From contig NZ_QVON01000001.1 in the NCBI RefSeq assembly GCF_003426735.1, forward strand, positions 558,001 to 622,000: 64,000 bases of DNA, written 5' to 3'. Position 1 is the stretch's first letter; each line of letters starts with the position of its first letter. Origin of the DNA: Arenibacter sp. P308M17. Its GTDB lineage: Bacteria; Bacteroidota; Bacteroidia; Flavobacteriales; Flavobacteriaceae. Both the position numbers and the translations under genes were made by a program. Positions 34,711 through 42,934 of this stretch are shown here, one piece after another. The notes beneath the pieces were generated by a model. The model searched no databases. It had not been told where the DNA came from and saw nothing but the letters and a program-made list of their open reading frames with translations.

Positions 34711-35012
34711 AAAGGACCTATATCAGATTCCGGTGTTCCATCTACGAGAAGAAGCTGCTCAAAAAAAGGGCACAGCGGGCCGGAATTTCCCTTTCCGAAT
34801 ATTGCCGCAGCTCGGCCTTTGGGAATACCGTTATCGAAAGGCTTACCCCGGAACAATTGGAATGTTACAGGACCTTGGTAAAATACAAGAACAACTTTAC
34901 GAGCATAGGGAATATGTTCAAGAAACGAAACCCGAAACTGGCCCATGAGGTCGAGAAATTGGCAGAGGAAATACGATTGCACCTTTATAATTTTAAAAAA
35001 ATAAAGAAATGA
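34707..35012 (+). CDS. MobC-like mobilization accessory protein
   Basis: The 101-aa basic protein is a ribbon-helix-helix type protein (RFRCSIYEKKLLKKRAQRAGISLSEYCRSSAFG) with a MobC-like C-terminus (LVKYKNNFTSIGNMFKKRNPKLAHEVEKLAEEI). It helps the relaxase open oriT. The start ATG at 34707 overlaps the primase stop, and its own stop overlaps the relaxase start, so the three are translationally coupled. Confidence 0.87.
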   Translation: MKRTYIRFRCSIYEKKLLKKRAQRAGISLSEYCRSSAFGNTVIERLTPEQLECYRTLVKYKNNFTSIGNMFKKRNPKLAHEVEKLAEEIRLHLYNFKKIKK

Positions 35013-35878
35013 TAGGCAAGGGAAAATCCATAGCGCATACTGGAGCTTCCCTGGAATATGGATGGAACCAGGAAAAAGGGGCAGAAGTGGTCTTCAGTCA
35101 ACATGTGGCCGGAAACGACGCCAAACAGATCACGGAGGAGTTCAAACTGGTACAGGAACAGAATATAAGATGCCAGAAGAACACCCTGAGCTTTGTACTG
35201 AGTCCGACCAGGGAAGATGGAAAGAACCTTACTGCCGAAAAACTAAAAGAAATGGCCCAACGGTTCATCAAGGAAATGCAATTAAGGGAACGCCAGGCCA
35301 TCGCTTTTGTGCATAGGGACAAGGCACATACCCATATCCATCTGTATGTGAACCGCATCGGCTTTGATGGGAAGGCCTACAATGACAGTTTTATTGGCAA
35401 ACGGAGCCAACTGGCAGCGGAGAACGTGGCCAAGGAAATGGGCCTGACCACAGTGAAGGAGGTGCAATTGGAAAAGGAGCTGGATTCCATAAAGGTCCGT
35501 CTTGAAATTAAGAACGTTCACCAAAGGGTCATGGAGAACGATAGGCCAAAAACATTGGATAGTTATATCAAGGCTATGAAAGAAAGGAATATAGAGGTCA
35601 TCCCAAGTATCAACAAGGCTAATAAACTGCAGGGCTTCCGGTTCCAATATAAAGGTCAAAATTTTAAGGCAAGCGGGGTGCACCGTACCATGTCCGGAGG
35701 GAAGATCATCGGACAGCTTTCGCAGAATAGAAGTGTTGGAAAACAGATAGCAGCAGAGAAATCAGTTCAAGTATTGGGAAAGACCTTGGAAATGAGTACC
35801 AATCTAGCTGCCAGTATTGCTAAGAACATAATCAAGAAAACGATCAAAAAAGCCATCGATACAGGAATCGGGTATTAA
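35009..35878 (+). CDS. MOBP-type relaxase
   Basis: The 289-aa relaxase/mobilization nuclease starts MIGKGKSIAHTGASLEYG and carries the three-histidine motif AFVHRDKAHTHIHLYVNRI (H102, H107, H109, H111), preceded by a conserved LSPTREDGKNLT. The nicking residue is probably Y17, within the N-terminal SLEYG. It should nick oriT and lead the strand into a helper's conjugation pore. The C-terminus is a coiled or basic region without helicase. Confidence 0.93.
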   Translation: MIGKGKSIAHTGASLEYGWNQEKGAEVVFSQHVAGNDAKQITEEFKLVQEQNIRCQKNTLSFVLSPTREDGKNLTAEKLKEMAQRFIKEMQLRERQAIAFVHRDKAHTHIHLYVNRIGFDGKAYNDSFIGKRSQLAAENVAKEMGLTTVKEVQLEKELDSIKVRLEIKNVHQRVMENDRPKTLDSYIKAMKERNIEVIPSINKANKLQGFRFQYKGQNFKASGVHRTMSGGKIIGQLSQNRSVGKQIAAEKSVQVLGKTLEMSTNLAASIAKNIIKKTIKKAIDTGIGY

Positions 35879-35889
35879 AACAAATAACA

Positions 35890-36363
35890 ATGGGATACAA
35901 GAAACTGGACGAAGTAATGGAACTGCTCAATGATGAACTGGACGGTTTCAACAAGGCCCTGGAAAAGCTGGAGAAACTGACCGAGAATGTGGACAACATC
36001 AAAATATCCCCGGATACTTCCCAAATCGAGCATATGCTTAAAGAACACCTAAACTCCGAAAGGACCAAAAGTGAAAGGATCCAGGGGTCCCTTCAAAATT
36101 TTGGACAGCAGATTTCCAAGGCTAGGATGGTCCCTAAAGCACAATTGTGGCTGCAATATGCCATATGGGCCATCTCCCTTGTCGTAATTAGTTATCTGTC
36201 CTTTCAGGTCGCTCGGATAGATCGGATACGGGAAAGGGCATTTATAGAAGGGGAGCAATCGGAAATTTCAAATCTAAAAGGCTATTTTGATCATTATCCC
36301 GAGCATTACCAGACTTACAAGAATTGGGCAAAGGAAAAGGACAGTCTTCCAAATCATAAGTAG
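35890..36363 (+). CDS. Coiled-coil membrane-anchored protein downstream of the relaxase
   Basis: The 157-aa protein has an acidic coiled coil (about 1-60: LDEVMELLNDELDGFNKALEKLEKLTENVDNI), one transmembrane helix (about 89-107: WLQYAIWAISLVVISYLSF) and a soluble tail. It begins 11 bp after the relaxase stop in the same operon. Similar small proteins often follow relaxases in Bacteroidota elements; a role in docking the relaxosome to the membrane is inference. Confidence 0.7.
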   Translation: MGYKKLDEVMELLNDELDGFNKALEKLEKLTENVDNIKISPDTSQIEHMLKEHLNSERTKSERIQGSLQNFGQQISKARMVPKAQLWLQYAIWAISLVVISYLSFQVARIDRIRERAFIEGEQSEISNLKGYFDHYPEHYQTYKNWAKEKDSLPNHK

Positions 36364-36373
36364 TTTGCGCCCT

Positions 36374-36443
36374 ATCCGGTTTTTGCTTTACGCTTATCTG
36401 CCGGAACACTACAAAAACCGGACAGGATCCATGCGCAGATAAG
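36374..36443 (+). other. Interleaved inverted repeats (pseudoknot-capable) after the mob operon
   Basis: TCCGGTTTTTG (36375-36385) pairs with CAAAAACCGGA (36412-36422), and CTTATCTGC (36393-36401) pairs with GCAGATAAG (36435-36443). The four arms alternate (A-B-A'-B'), so an RNA could fold a pseudoknot; as DNA it could be an oriT or protein-binding site. Confidence 0.5.
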
Positions 36444-36530
36444 TTATGGTAAGATTTGGGATTTAATTTCTTTTCTGGACCATTTCCAGGGAGGGTAACG
36501 TTTGTTCAGTTCCAATGTAAACAGCGGTAC

Positions 36531-36854
36531 TTAGTTGTCCGTTTGTGTTTCGTCATTTACAGTGATGACAATCTTATTTTTCTCATGAACAACGGTCACT
36601 TTCCTTCCACATTCAAAACCGATTTCACGGAGCCACTTGCCACAAAGTCGAATTTCGGGAAAGATAACATGTTCCTGATAACAGCGTGGAATGAACTTTT
36701 GATATATTTTCAACTGTCTCCGGCCTGTTGGTAGGGTATTTTTTTCTTTTTCCAAAACAATAACTCTTGGCACAAGATTACAAATAATTATATTTTTATG
36801 CAAATAAAAATGCATTAAAATACTATTTTTTGTGGTATGACTATAATTTTCCAT
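36531..36854 (-). CDS. SymE-like toxin-domain protein
   Basis: The 107-aa protein ends with PEIRLCGKWLREIGFECGRKVTVVHEKNKIVITV, the SymE/AbrB-like swapped-hairpin domain found in SymE type I toxins. The N-terminal 50 aa are unusually cysteine/aromatic-rich and may not all be translated; a shorter start is possible. In E. coli SymE is a nucleoid-binding toxin controlled by an antisense RNA. Here it is divergent from an Xre-type regulator with a 48-bp A/T-rich gap. Whether it is toxic is unknown. Confidence 0.72.
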   Translation of the reverse strand: MENYSHTTKNSILMHFYLHKNIIICNLVPRVIVLEKEKNTLPTGRRQLKIYQKFIPRCYQEHVIFPEIRLCGKWLREIGFECGRKVTVVHEKNKIVITVNDETQTDN

Positions 36855-36902
36855 AATTTATAATTTTATGATATTTGCATTGGAAGCCAATAAATTTGCA
36901 CT

Positions 36903-37109
36903 GTGTCGAAACAAAACCTAAATAGAATCAAATCCGTCCTTGCGGAAAAAAATAAAAGCAGCAAGGATTTAGCTGCTCATTTACACAGAACCGAATCTAC
37001 GGTATCCCGCTGGTGTACCAATGAGGTCCAACCGTCTGTTGAAACACTTTTTGAAATTTCCAAATTTCTGAAAGTTGATATTCGGGAACTATTGGTTTCT
37101 ACTGGATAA
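36903..37109 (+). CDS. Xre-family helix-turn-helix regulator
   Basis: The 68-aa protein is a single HTH_3 domain (LNRIKSVLAEKNKSSKDLAAHLHRTESTVSRWCTNEVQPSVETLFEISKFLKVDIRELL). The start is a GTG at 36903. TAAATTTG at 36891-36898 fits a -7 element and ends 4 nt before the start, so the mRNA may be leaderless. It is likely a repressor of itself, of the SymE-like gene or of the element's genes. Confidence 0.85.
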   Translation: MSKQNLNRIKSVLAEKNKSSKDLAAHLHRTESTVSRWCTNEVQPSVETLFEISKFLKVDIRELLVSTG

Positions 37110-37205
37110 ATTGCACTGTACAAAAAAGAGAATAACAAGTTTCCTCCTTAGTTCAATAGCTTAGATTTACTGATTTTAAATTGAACCTTCCAGTGTTTAG
37201 GGATC

Positions 37206-37319
37206 ATGCATTGTATTAGAAAGCAACCAGCGCACTACAAAACAGCAATACTGCTCTATAATGACGATAGATACGCAGCCCTTCATATTAATATAGGTGA
37301 TAAAATATTATTTGAATAG
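37206..37319 (+). CDS. Possible 37-aa protein or gene remnant
   Basis: ATG at 37206 opens a frame reading MHCIRKQPAHYKTAILLYND and DRYAALHINIGDKILFE before TAG at 37317. It is protein-like in composition and lies between the Xre gene and the convergent methyltransferase gene. No family is recognised. The rest of 37110-37361 shows nothing. Confidence 0.25.
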   Translation: MHCIRKQPAHYKTAILLYNDDRYAALHINIGDKILFE

Positions 37320-37361
37320 GTCGCTTTTTTGAAAGAAATTTTAATATTAGATAAATGCAGT

Positions 37362-38387
37362 TTATTCCAAATATTTTTCTAAATGTTTCTTAATATTCAG
37401 CGACTGATGATAGCTAAATTTAGGTGGTAAGGCATTTCCAATCATTAAAGCTAAATTGGATTTTGGAATATTAGTGGGAAATATGTACTCTAAGGGAAAA
37501 GACTGTAGTAAAGCCGCCTCTCTAGCGGAAATGTTTCGATTCTGCTCAGGATGTAAAAACCTACCCTTTGAGGGGTTCAAACACCCACCAGTTATAGTCG
37601 TTGAATAATTGTCCCAGCATAACCTGCCATAGACATCATTAAACCCAATATTTTTTCCTTTATGACACTCCAAAGTATACTCATCAGGAAGGTCTTTTCT
37701 GCTACCCCCATTTTTGGGTGTTAATTTAATTCTTTTAAGGACTTTAGGAGTGTGATTTGGAAATATTTTGTGAAGTGTATCAGCACAATGTTCAGGAAAT
37801 GGTAAATGACCTATTGCATCTCTAACAAAATTAGTTTCATTAGTCGGTTTAGCAACTTTGATTTCTCCAAGTAAGGAACCTACCAAAACAAGTCTTTTTC
37901 GGCTTTGAGGAACACCATAATCTTTAACATTTACAACTTTAAAATCTACAAAATAACCTAACTCCTTTTGAAGAATATCAACTGCCTCTTTAAATAAATC
38001 ATATTCCACCAAGCCTGGCACATTTTCCATCATTATTGTTAAAGGTTTTATCACCCTAACCAGCCTAATATATTCCATTATTAAACCATTCCGTTCATCT
38101 TTAACAGCATCTTTTCTATTTAACCTTCGAATTGAAGAAAACCCTTGGCAAGGAGGACATCCAGCGAGTAAATGAACTTCTTTGCCTTTAAGTTTTTCTT
38201 TTATTTCAGAGTATGCAACTTTACGTATGTCTTTCGAAATAACTTCAGTGTCTTTATGATTTAATTGATATGCATAGGAAGCCATATCATTAATTTCAAA
38301 AGCTATGGCAGTTTTAAAACTAGCTTGATGCATACCTTCCGTTAGTCCTCCAACACCGCTAAATAAATCTAAAGCATTTAATTCCAT
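37362..38387 (-). CDS. DNA (cytosine-5) methyltransferase
   Basis: The 341-aa C5-methyltransferase has motif I DLFSGVGGLTEG (7-18), motif IV GCPPCQGFSS with catalytic C80, motif VI ENV (121-123), motif VIII QSRKRLVLVG and a terminal motif IX/X block (SAREAALLQSFPLEY, IGNALPP). The target-recognition region between VIII and IX is about 80 aa, enough for a specific site that cannot be predicted. It is the last gene of a four-gene operon: its ATG overlaps the previous stop by one base (TAATG). No restriction endonuclease gene adjoins, so the partner activity must be in the other operon proteins, or absent. Confidence 0.93.
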   Translation of the reverse strand: MELNALDLFSGVGGLTEGMHQASFKTAIAFEINDMASYAYQLNHKDTEVISKDIRKVAYSEIKEKLKGKEVHLLAGCPPCQGFSSIRRLNRKDAVKDERNGLIMEYIRLVRVIKPLTIMMENVPGLVEYDLFKEAVDILQKELGYFVDFKVVNVKDYGVPQSRKRLVLVGSLLGEIKVAKPTNETNFVRDAIGHLPFPEHCADTLHKIFPNHTPKVLKRIKLTPKNGGSRKDLPDEYTLECHKGKNIGFNDVYGRLCWDNYSTTITGGCLNPSKGRFLHPEQNRNISAREAALLQSFPLEYIFPTNIPKSNLALMIGNALPPKFSYHQSLNIKKHLEKYLE

Positions 38388-38929
38388 TAAATTAATTCTA
38401 ATAGGTCAAACAAATTTGTATATCCAAGTTCAATAAAAACTTTCTTCGTAGCCTCCCACAGTTCTGGGGGAGTGTTGGGGCCTCCATATCTATCTGAAAA
38501 ATTATTAATATAGATGTAACCATCGGCACCAAAAAACAACTCACCTCCAATATATGCCAAATTATTATTGGTTAAATTTGTATGACAAATAAAGCCACTA
38601 TCATGTGTCCTTTTTGGATTAAATATTTTTTCCCTAGCTATAATTAATGAATCTTTAGTAATAACCCAAAGGAAACATTTGGACCTATAATGCTCCTTGT
38701 TTTTTTTTCTAAAGGTCAAAAATTCATTTTTCAAGTATGAAATTTCCCCATCATCTAATTTTGTAATCAACGGAGGTTCACCATCCCACTTCACAAAATG
38801 TGCATATTCTTTACAAACTTCAAATTCTCGCTCTCCATCTTGCAGATCGTCAATAGTTTTAGTATCAGCTATTGAGAAAGCTTCGATTAAGCTCCATTTA
38901 GATTCAATGTACCTAACTATTACGCTCAT
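38387..38929 (-). CDS. Unknown 180-aa protein of the GHKL/REC/methyltransferase operon
   Basis: I do not recognise this protein. It starts MSVIVRYIESKWSLIEAFSIADTK and includes a basic central part (FLTFRKKNKEHYRSKCFLWVITKDSLIIAREKIFNPKRTHDSG) and an aromatic/glycine-rich stretch (IGGELFFGADGYIYINNFSDRYGG). It is soluble, with no signal or transmembrane segment. It overlaps its upstream neighbour by 4 bp (ATGA) and the methyltransferase by 1 bp, so it belongs to the same functional unit and could be the effector or an adaptor. Base composition is as A/T-rich as the rest of the operon. Confidence 0.7.
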   Translation of the reverse strand: MSVIVRYIESKWSLIEAFSIADTKTIDDLQDGEREFEVCKEYAHFVKWDGEPPLITKLDDGEISYLKNEFLTFRKKNKEHYRSKCFLWVITKDSLIIAREKIFNPKRTHDSGFICHTNLTNNNLAYIGGELFFGADGYIYINNFSDRYGGPNTPPELWEATKKVFIELGYTNLFDLLELI

Positions 38930-39810
38930 GGGTCAATCTTAATTATTCCTATTTCCAAAAGTTCCATAAGATTTTTCAATCCATAATTTTTGAGGACATT
39001 GGTAATAGAAATCTTCACTTTATTTTCAATTTTATTAAGCATTAATTTGGAGCTTCCCAAAACTAATATATTCTTGACTGCGTCATAATATATTGTAATA
39101 TTTAAATCTTCTAAAATCAATTCTATTGTCTCATCGGAAATTTTGTCTATACTATTCTTTAATTTATGAATAAGGTTGGCTTTACCTAAGACCTTTTCTA
39201 TATATAAAATATCCGATGGACTATCTAAATAGCTATTTTCATTAAAAGGAATAGTCATTCCTTGTATTCTTATTGTGCTGGTTTGTTTTATTCGATTTAA
39301 CACATATTGTAGAATGAACTCTTCTGATGAAAACACCGAATTAGAATCACTCCCTTTTAAGAAAAGTTGAAATCTATGGGAAAATTTTTCATACTCAGGT
39401 TTGTTTAATAAATGTGGGATTTCATCTCGCACCATTGAGTAAACAAAAATGAAAGCTGATGTCAAATCCATTATCTCTTTTAACCAATTGGAAGAGTTCA
39501 CATGTGGTTCAATTCCATATTCCCAATCATAAATAATTATATCAGGAATCAATCCAGAATCAATCGCATCGAGACATAATGAAGGATGCGTAAAGGCCCA
39601 TATTTCTATATCTGCCTTATATTGTTCACTAGAATTAAGAATATATGATGTTAATTGCTTTAAATGTTTCTCACCTGTCCACTCTTCACTTTCCACTAAT
39701 TGAATTAACTGATCCGAATTAATTGGACCATCATAAACGGATTGATCCACATATGCAGGCGTTTTAGGTATATTATCGTCAAGAATAAAAACCTTAATTC
39801 TGTTCCCCAT
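38926..39810 (-). CDS. Receiver (REC)-domain protein with unknown C-terminal domain
   Basis: The 294-aa protein has a large receiver-like N-terminal domain with the whole catalytic set: D11-D12 (VFILDDN), phospho-acceptor D95 (DIIIYDWEYG), S125 (FIFVYSM) and K152 (LFLKGSD). About 50 extra residues are inserted after the first strand. The C-terminal 130 aa (from about 165) are helical and unrecognised; no usual DNA-binding output domain is visible. It starts 2 bp after the 907-aa kinase-like gene stops, so the two form a likely phosphotransfer pair. Confidence 0.75.
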   Translation of the reverse strand: MGNRIKVFILDDNIPKTPAYVDQSVYDGPINSDQLIQLVESEEWTGEKHLKQLTSYILNSSEQYKADIEIWAFTHPSLCLDAIDSGLIPDIIIYDWEYGIEPHVNSSNWLKEIMDLTSAFIFVYSMVRDEIPHLLNKPEYEKFSHRFQLFLKGSDSNSVFSSEEFILQYVLNRIKQTSTIRIQGMTIPFNENSYLDSPSDILYIEKVLGKANLIHKLKNSIDKISDETIELILEDLNITIYYDAVKNILVLGSSKLMLNKIENKVKISITNVLKNYGLKNLMELLEIGIIKIDP

Positions 39811-39812
39811 AA

Positions 39813-42536
39813 TTAATAGTTAACTTTTGAAAAATCAAGAATTAGTTGAGCCCCATTCAATTCTTTTATTTTATCACGTTCCCTCGCTAAATATATATCT
39901 CCTCTTTTTTTCATTAAATTCATGTAATGCTTGCAAACATATAATCCAATTCCACTCGGCGGAAACTTAAGACTTGCTCCAGGTTGAAATAAATATGGAA
40001 GAATTGAATCATGAAATCCTGGACCACTATCGGCGATTACCATAGTTCGGTCTACAGAATTCAATTGGATTTCCACCTTTCTATGGGTGAAATCCGGGTT
40101 GTCCAACCAATAACAAGAATTATCAAATAAATTGGTCAAAATCTGATTCAATGCTCCATAACGCGCTACAATTTCAAAATCTTCATTTTCGTTATATTTG
40201 AATTCTATATCCAATGAATTAAATCTTCTTTTAAAAACAGATTGCACATATTTTATAGATTTCGATACATTAAACTTTAAAGCTTCTTCATTTCTCAATG
40301 CCCGCAAGGGACTTAATCTAAGTATTTCAGATTCTAGTGCTTTTGAAGTGTCTTTTAATTCCTCTAGCTTTTTATCATCAAAGTAACCTTTCTCAATTAC
40401 TTCAAGAATACCAAAATAGAAATTTGAGGTAGTCTTAGTAATTTCATGTAAAGCTACAGCAATTCCAAGACCGAAACCCGCTTGTTCCGTCAGCATATCC
40501 TGTATTTCCTCTATTTGTTTAAGGTTTTTTTCTAAGTTCTTGAGAGAACTAGAAAGCTGTACTAACCTTCCTCTCCTCTCACTTATATCTCCAAGTTCTT
40601 CAATGTCTTCAAATAATTTGTACTGATCAAGTGCAATATCATAATTGGTATTAATATTTGAAATTATTTTAGCTGATTGTTTTGAAAATTTCCTAAGCGG
40701 TCGAGGTTCTTTAATCAAATCTCCACTTAATACATTATATTCATTTCTCTTGTTAATATAGTCATTTTCAACAAAATAAGTAACTGCCTTAACTAAATCC
40801 GTTAAATCTTGGAAAGCTCGATTTTTAATCATACCCTCCCTGTTGGTTTTGTCTATTAAATCTATATTGGAAGATTGATCAATTTCTACATTACCCATCA
40901 TATGATAATATGACATTCTATAAGCTTGTTTAATTTGTCTCTGCCTTAATCCTAACCAATCCGTTTCCGTCCCTAATTCCGCAGAATGAACATTAATCCC
41001 ATCCCGATATATGGATATTCCTCCATAATCTTCCAGATACCTTTTAAATTCTCTGTCGTCTTCGGTATGCCCAATCCAAGGTTTGTCTCTGTACCACACA
41101 TCTATATGAATGTAGAATGCACCGCATGCTGGTTTTCTCCAAAGTTTACGTCCTTGTTCTAGCCTAAACCAGGGTTTACTTTCTATAGTTTTTAAATCAA
41201 TTTGTTTATCCTTATGGTCGAAACCTGCTAGAGGAACATTATATGGCGGCGTAAAAGTGTAATCATATTCAAAATTACCCCATTCATCGACCAACCCATA
41301 GATTTGAAAAACAGGGTCATATTTTTTCGTAATAATTCTTTCATCCAATTCCTTAACTTGGGGGCATTCGAAGGTAGCTTTGAAAAGGGGTGTACTAAGG
41401 TTAGGGTTGGGGTTAGGAGAATTTAACTTAAGTATTGTTCTATTAATACCTTTTATCTCCTGCTCTGTTAGTTCAAATCCATCACGTCCTCCAAAAATAA
41501 TTAATTGTGTTCCGCTTTGGCGTTCACCATAATCCCATGAAGAAGGTTGCCGGTTTAATGATACTTTGACATCGTCTAAATTTTTATAAACACCATCTAT
41601 TAAATTAAAATCATCCCAATCAATTTCCAATAGATACTCATATTCATTATCTGCCGTTTTAGTTTTAATAACTAATTTACTTCCTAATCTATTACACGCG
41701 AACCTTCCCACCCCTTTTTCTCCAAGTGGTATTCTTCCTTTGTTAGCTTGTTTTGCTTGCTCGAATATTCTATTATATGCTTCTAATTTACCTTCTTTTA
41801 TGGCGCGTTCTTTTTCTCGTTTAAGTCGATCTTTGACATTTGTCTTAATAGTAGATGCTGGTCTTAACCAGCCGAATTCTATCTGTTCTCTTGTCATTCC
41901 GCTTCCATCATCTTCGATAATAATAACTGGTCCATCTAAATGATTATATCTATAAAGATTTTCAGGTATCTCAGATAGATTTGGAACTTTCTCAATGCGA
42001 ACGTTGCAATTTACTGCGCCGGCATCAAAGGCATTTTTAACTAACTCTAAGATACCAACCCTTTCAGAAGCAATTAACTGTTCTCCTAGAACTTGTAAGA
42101 GATGGGCATCAGCAATAAAATTCAATAAAATTCCACCATCAAGACATAACTCATCTAAAAATTTTGGATTAATTTTTCGAACAGCGTTATTATAATTATA
42201 AAATTCTTCATTAAATATTTTCTCAATAATCTCTCCATATTCATTTTTAAAATGAACTGGGTTAGAGAATTCCCGATAATCAGATATTGCTACAAAATAG
42301 TATCCATCTTCTCGTTTATCCTTAAACGGTGGAGTTTTGATTTTTCCATACCCATAAAAAACCCCTTCCCCTTTCTTGTCAGGTTCGTAATAAACGATCT
42401 CAATAGGTAAATTATCGAATTGTTTTAAATAATTTTTTTTTGAGGAGGCCGGGAAATGGTAAAATTTACCTATAAAGTCGTTATACTGACCTTCATTTCG
42501 GTATTGAGTCAATATTAAACAGTTTCTATCCGGCAT
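39813..42536 (-). CDS. Dual-GHKL protein: Hsp90/MutL-like ATPase plus histidine-kinase module
   Basis: The 907-aa protein has three parts. Residues 1-120 form a small domain with GKFYHFPAS and GVFYGYGKIKTPPF, reminiscent of PUA/EVE-like readers of modified bases (tentative). Residues about 140-400 are a GHKL ATPase: N-box ELVKNAFDAG (E164, N168, D171), G1 EDDGSGM (209-214), G2 LGEKGVGRF (271-279), SGTQLIIFGG. Residues about 640-907 form a kinase-like module: coiled coil, ALHEITK with H697, N-box QILTNLFDNSCYWL, DSGPGF and GIGLYVCKH. Two different GHKL folds in one chain, before a REC gene, is unusual. The first ATG is preceded by a good promoter. Confidence 0.85.
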   Translation of the reverse strand: MPDRNCLILTQYRNEGQYNDFIGKFYHFPASSKKNYLKQFDNLPIEIVYYEPDKKGEGVFYGYGKIKTPPFKDKREDGYYFVAISDYREFSNPVHFKNEYGEIIEKIFNEEFYNYNNAVRKINPKFLDELCLDGGILLNFIADAHLLQVLGEQLIASERVGILELVKNAFDAGAVNCNVRIEKVPNLSEIPENLYRYNHLDGPVIIIEDDGSGMTREQIEFGWLRPASTIKTNVKDRLKREKERAIKEGKLEAYNRIFEQAKQANKGRIPLGEKGVGRFACNRLGSKLVIKTKTADNEYEYLLEIDWDDFNLIDGVYKNLDDVKVSLNRQPSSWDYGERQSGTQLIIFGGRDGFELTEQEIKGINRTILKLNSPNPNPNLSTPLFKATFECPQVKELDERIITKKYDPVFQIYGLVDEWGNFEYDYTFTPPYNVPLAGFDHKDKQIDLKTIESKPWFRLEQGRKLWRKPACGAFYIHIDVWYRDKPWIGHTEDDREFKRYLEDYGGISIYRDGINVHSAELGTETDWLGLRQRQIKQAYRMSYYHMMGNVEIDQSSNIDLIDKTNREGMIKNRAFQDLTDLVKAVTYFVENDYINKRNEYNVLSGDLIKEPRPLRKFSKQSAKIISNINTNYDIALDQYKLFEDIEELGDISERRGRLVQLSSSLKNLEKNLKQIEEIQDMLTEQAGFGLGIAVALHEITKTTSNFYFGILEVIEKGYFDDKKLEELKDTSKALESEILRLSPLRALRNEEALKFNVSKSIKYVQSVFKRRFNSLDIEFKYNENEDFEIVARYGALNQILTNLFDNSCYWLDNPDFTHRKVEIQLNSVDRTMVIADSGPGFHDSILPYLFQPGASLKFPPSGIGLYVCKHYMNLMKKRGDIYLARERDKIKELNGAQLILDFSKVNY

Positions 42537-42568
42537 ACGTGGCTTATTTGCATTAAAAAGTTAAGATA

Positions 42569-42598
42569 CAAAATTATCCAGTTTACTTGGATATTCAA
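42569..42598 (-). promoter_or_regulatory. Promoter of the GHKL/REC/methyltransferase operon
   Basis: On the minus strand, TTG (42598-42596), a 19-nt spacer and TAATTTTG (42576-42569) fit the Bacteroidota -33/-7 consensus; the start codon of the 907-aa protein lies 33 nt downstream of the -7 box. Confidence 0.6.
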
Positions 42599-42934
42599 TT
42601 TTTTGATTGGAGTAACTAAAAATATAAATAGACTTTTGCAACGGAATTAATGTAAATATATGTCCTTAGAAAGCTATCAGCTAGAATTTGATAATCGTCT
42701 TTTTGATAAAAAACCTCTTCAAACAAGGCCTAATTTGTAAGCCTTAAGGGGAACTTTAGTATTTTTCGAGTTGATTTCCAAATATTGGGAATAAATCCGA
42801 ATTTTTACTAAGATAATTTTAAATATTAAAGGAAATAACTTTTTTACATTTGATGTATGATATTGTATCGGCAAAACCAAAAAGTCATATCAAAAGGTAT
42901 TTTATAACAGCATTACTACATTTACTACTTTTGT
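42599..42934. other. A/T-rich gap between cargo operon and integrase
   Basis: No convincing gene. A 26-codon frame at 42660-42740 (MSLESYQLEFDNRLFDKKPL...) is too short to judge and could be a fragment. Confidence 0.3.

Noticed and set aside
37362..38929. Classical type II restriction-modification pair
   Set aside because: The 180-aa neighbour shows no PD-(D/E)xK, HNH or other nuclease motif that I can see, and the operon includes kinase and receiver proteins instead.
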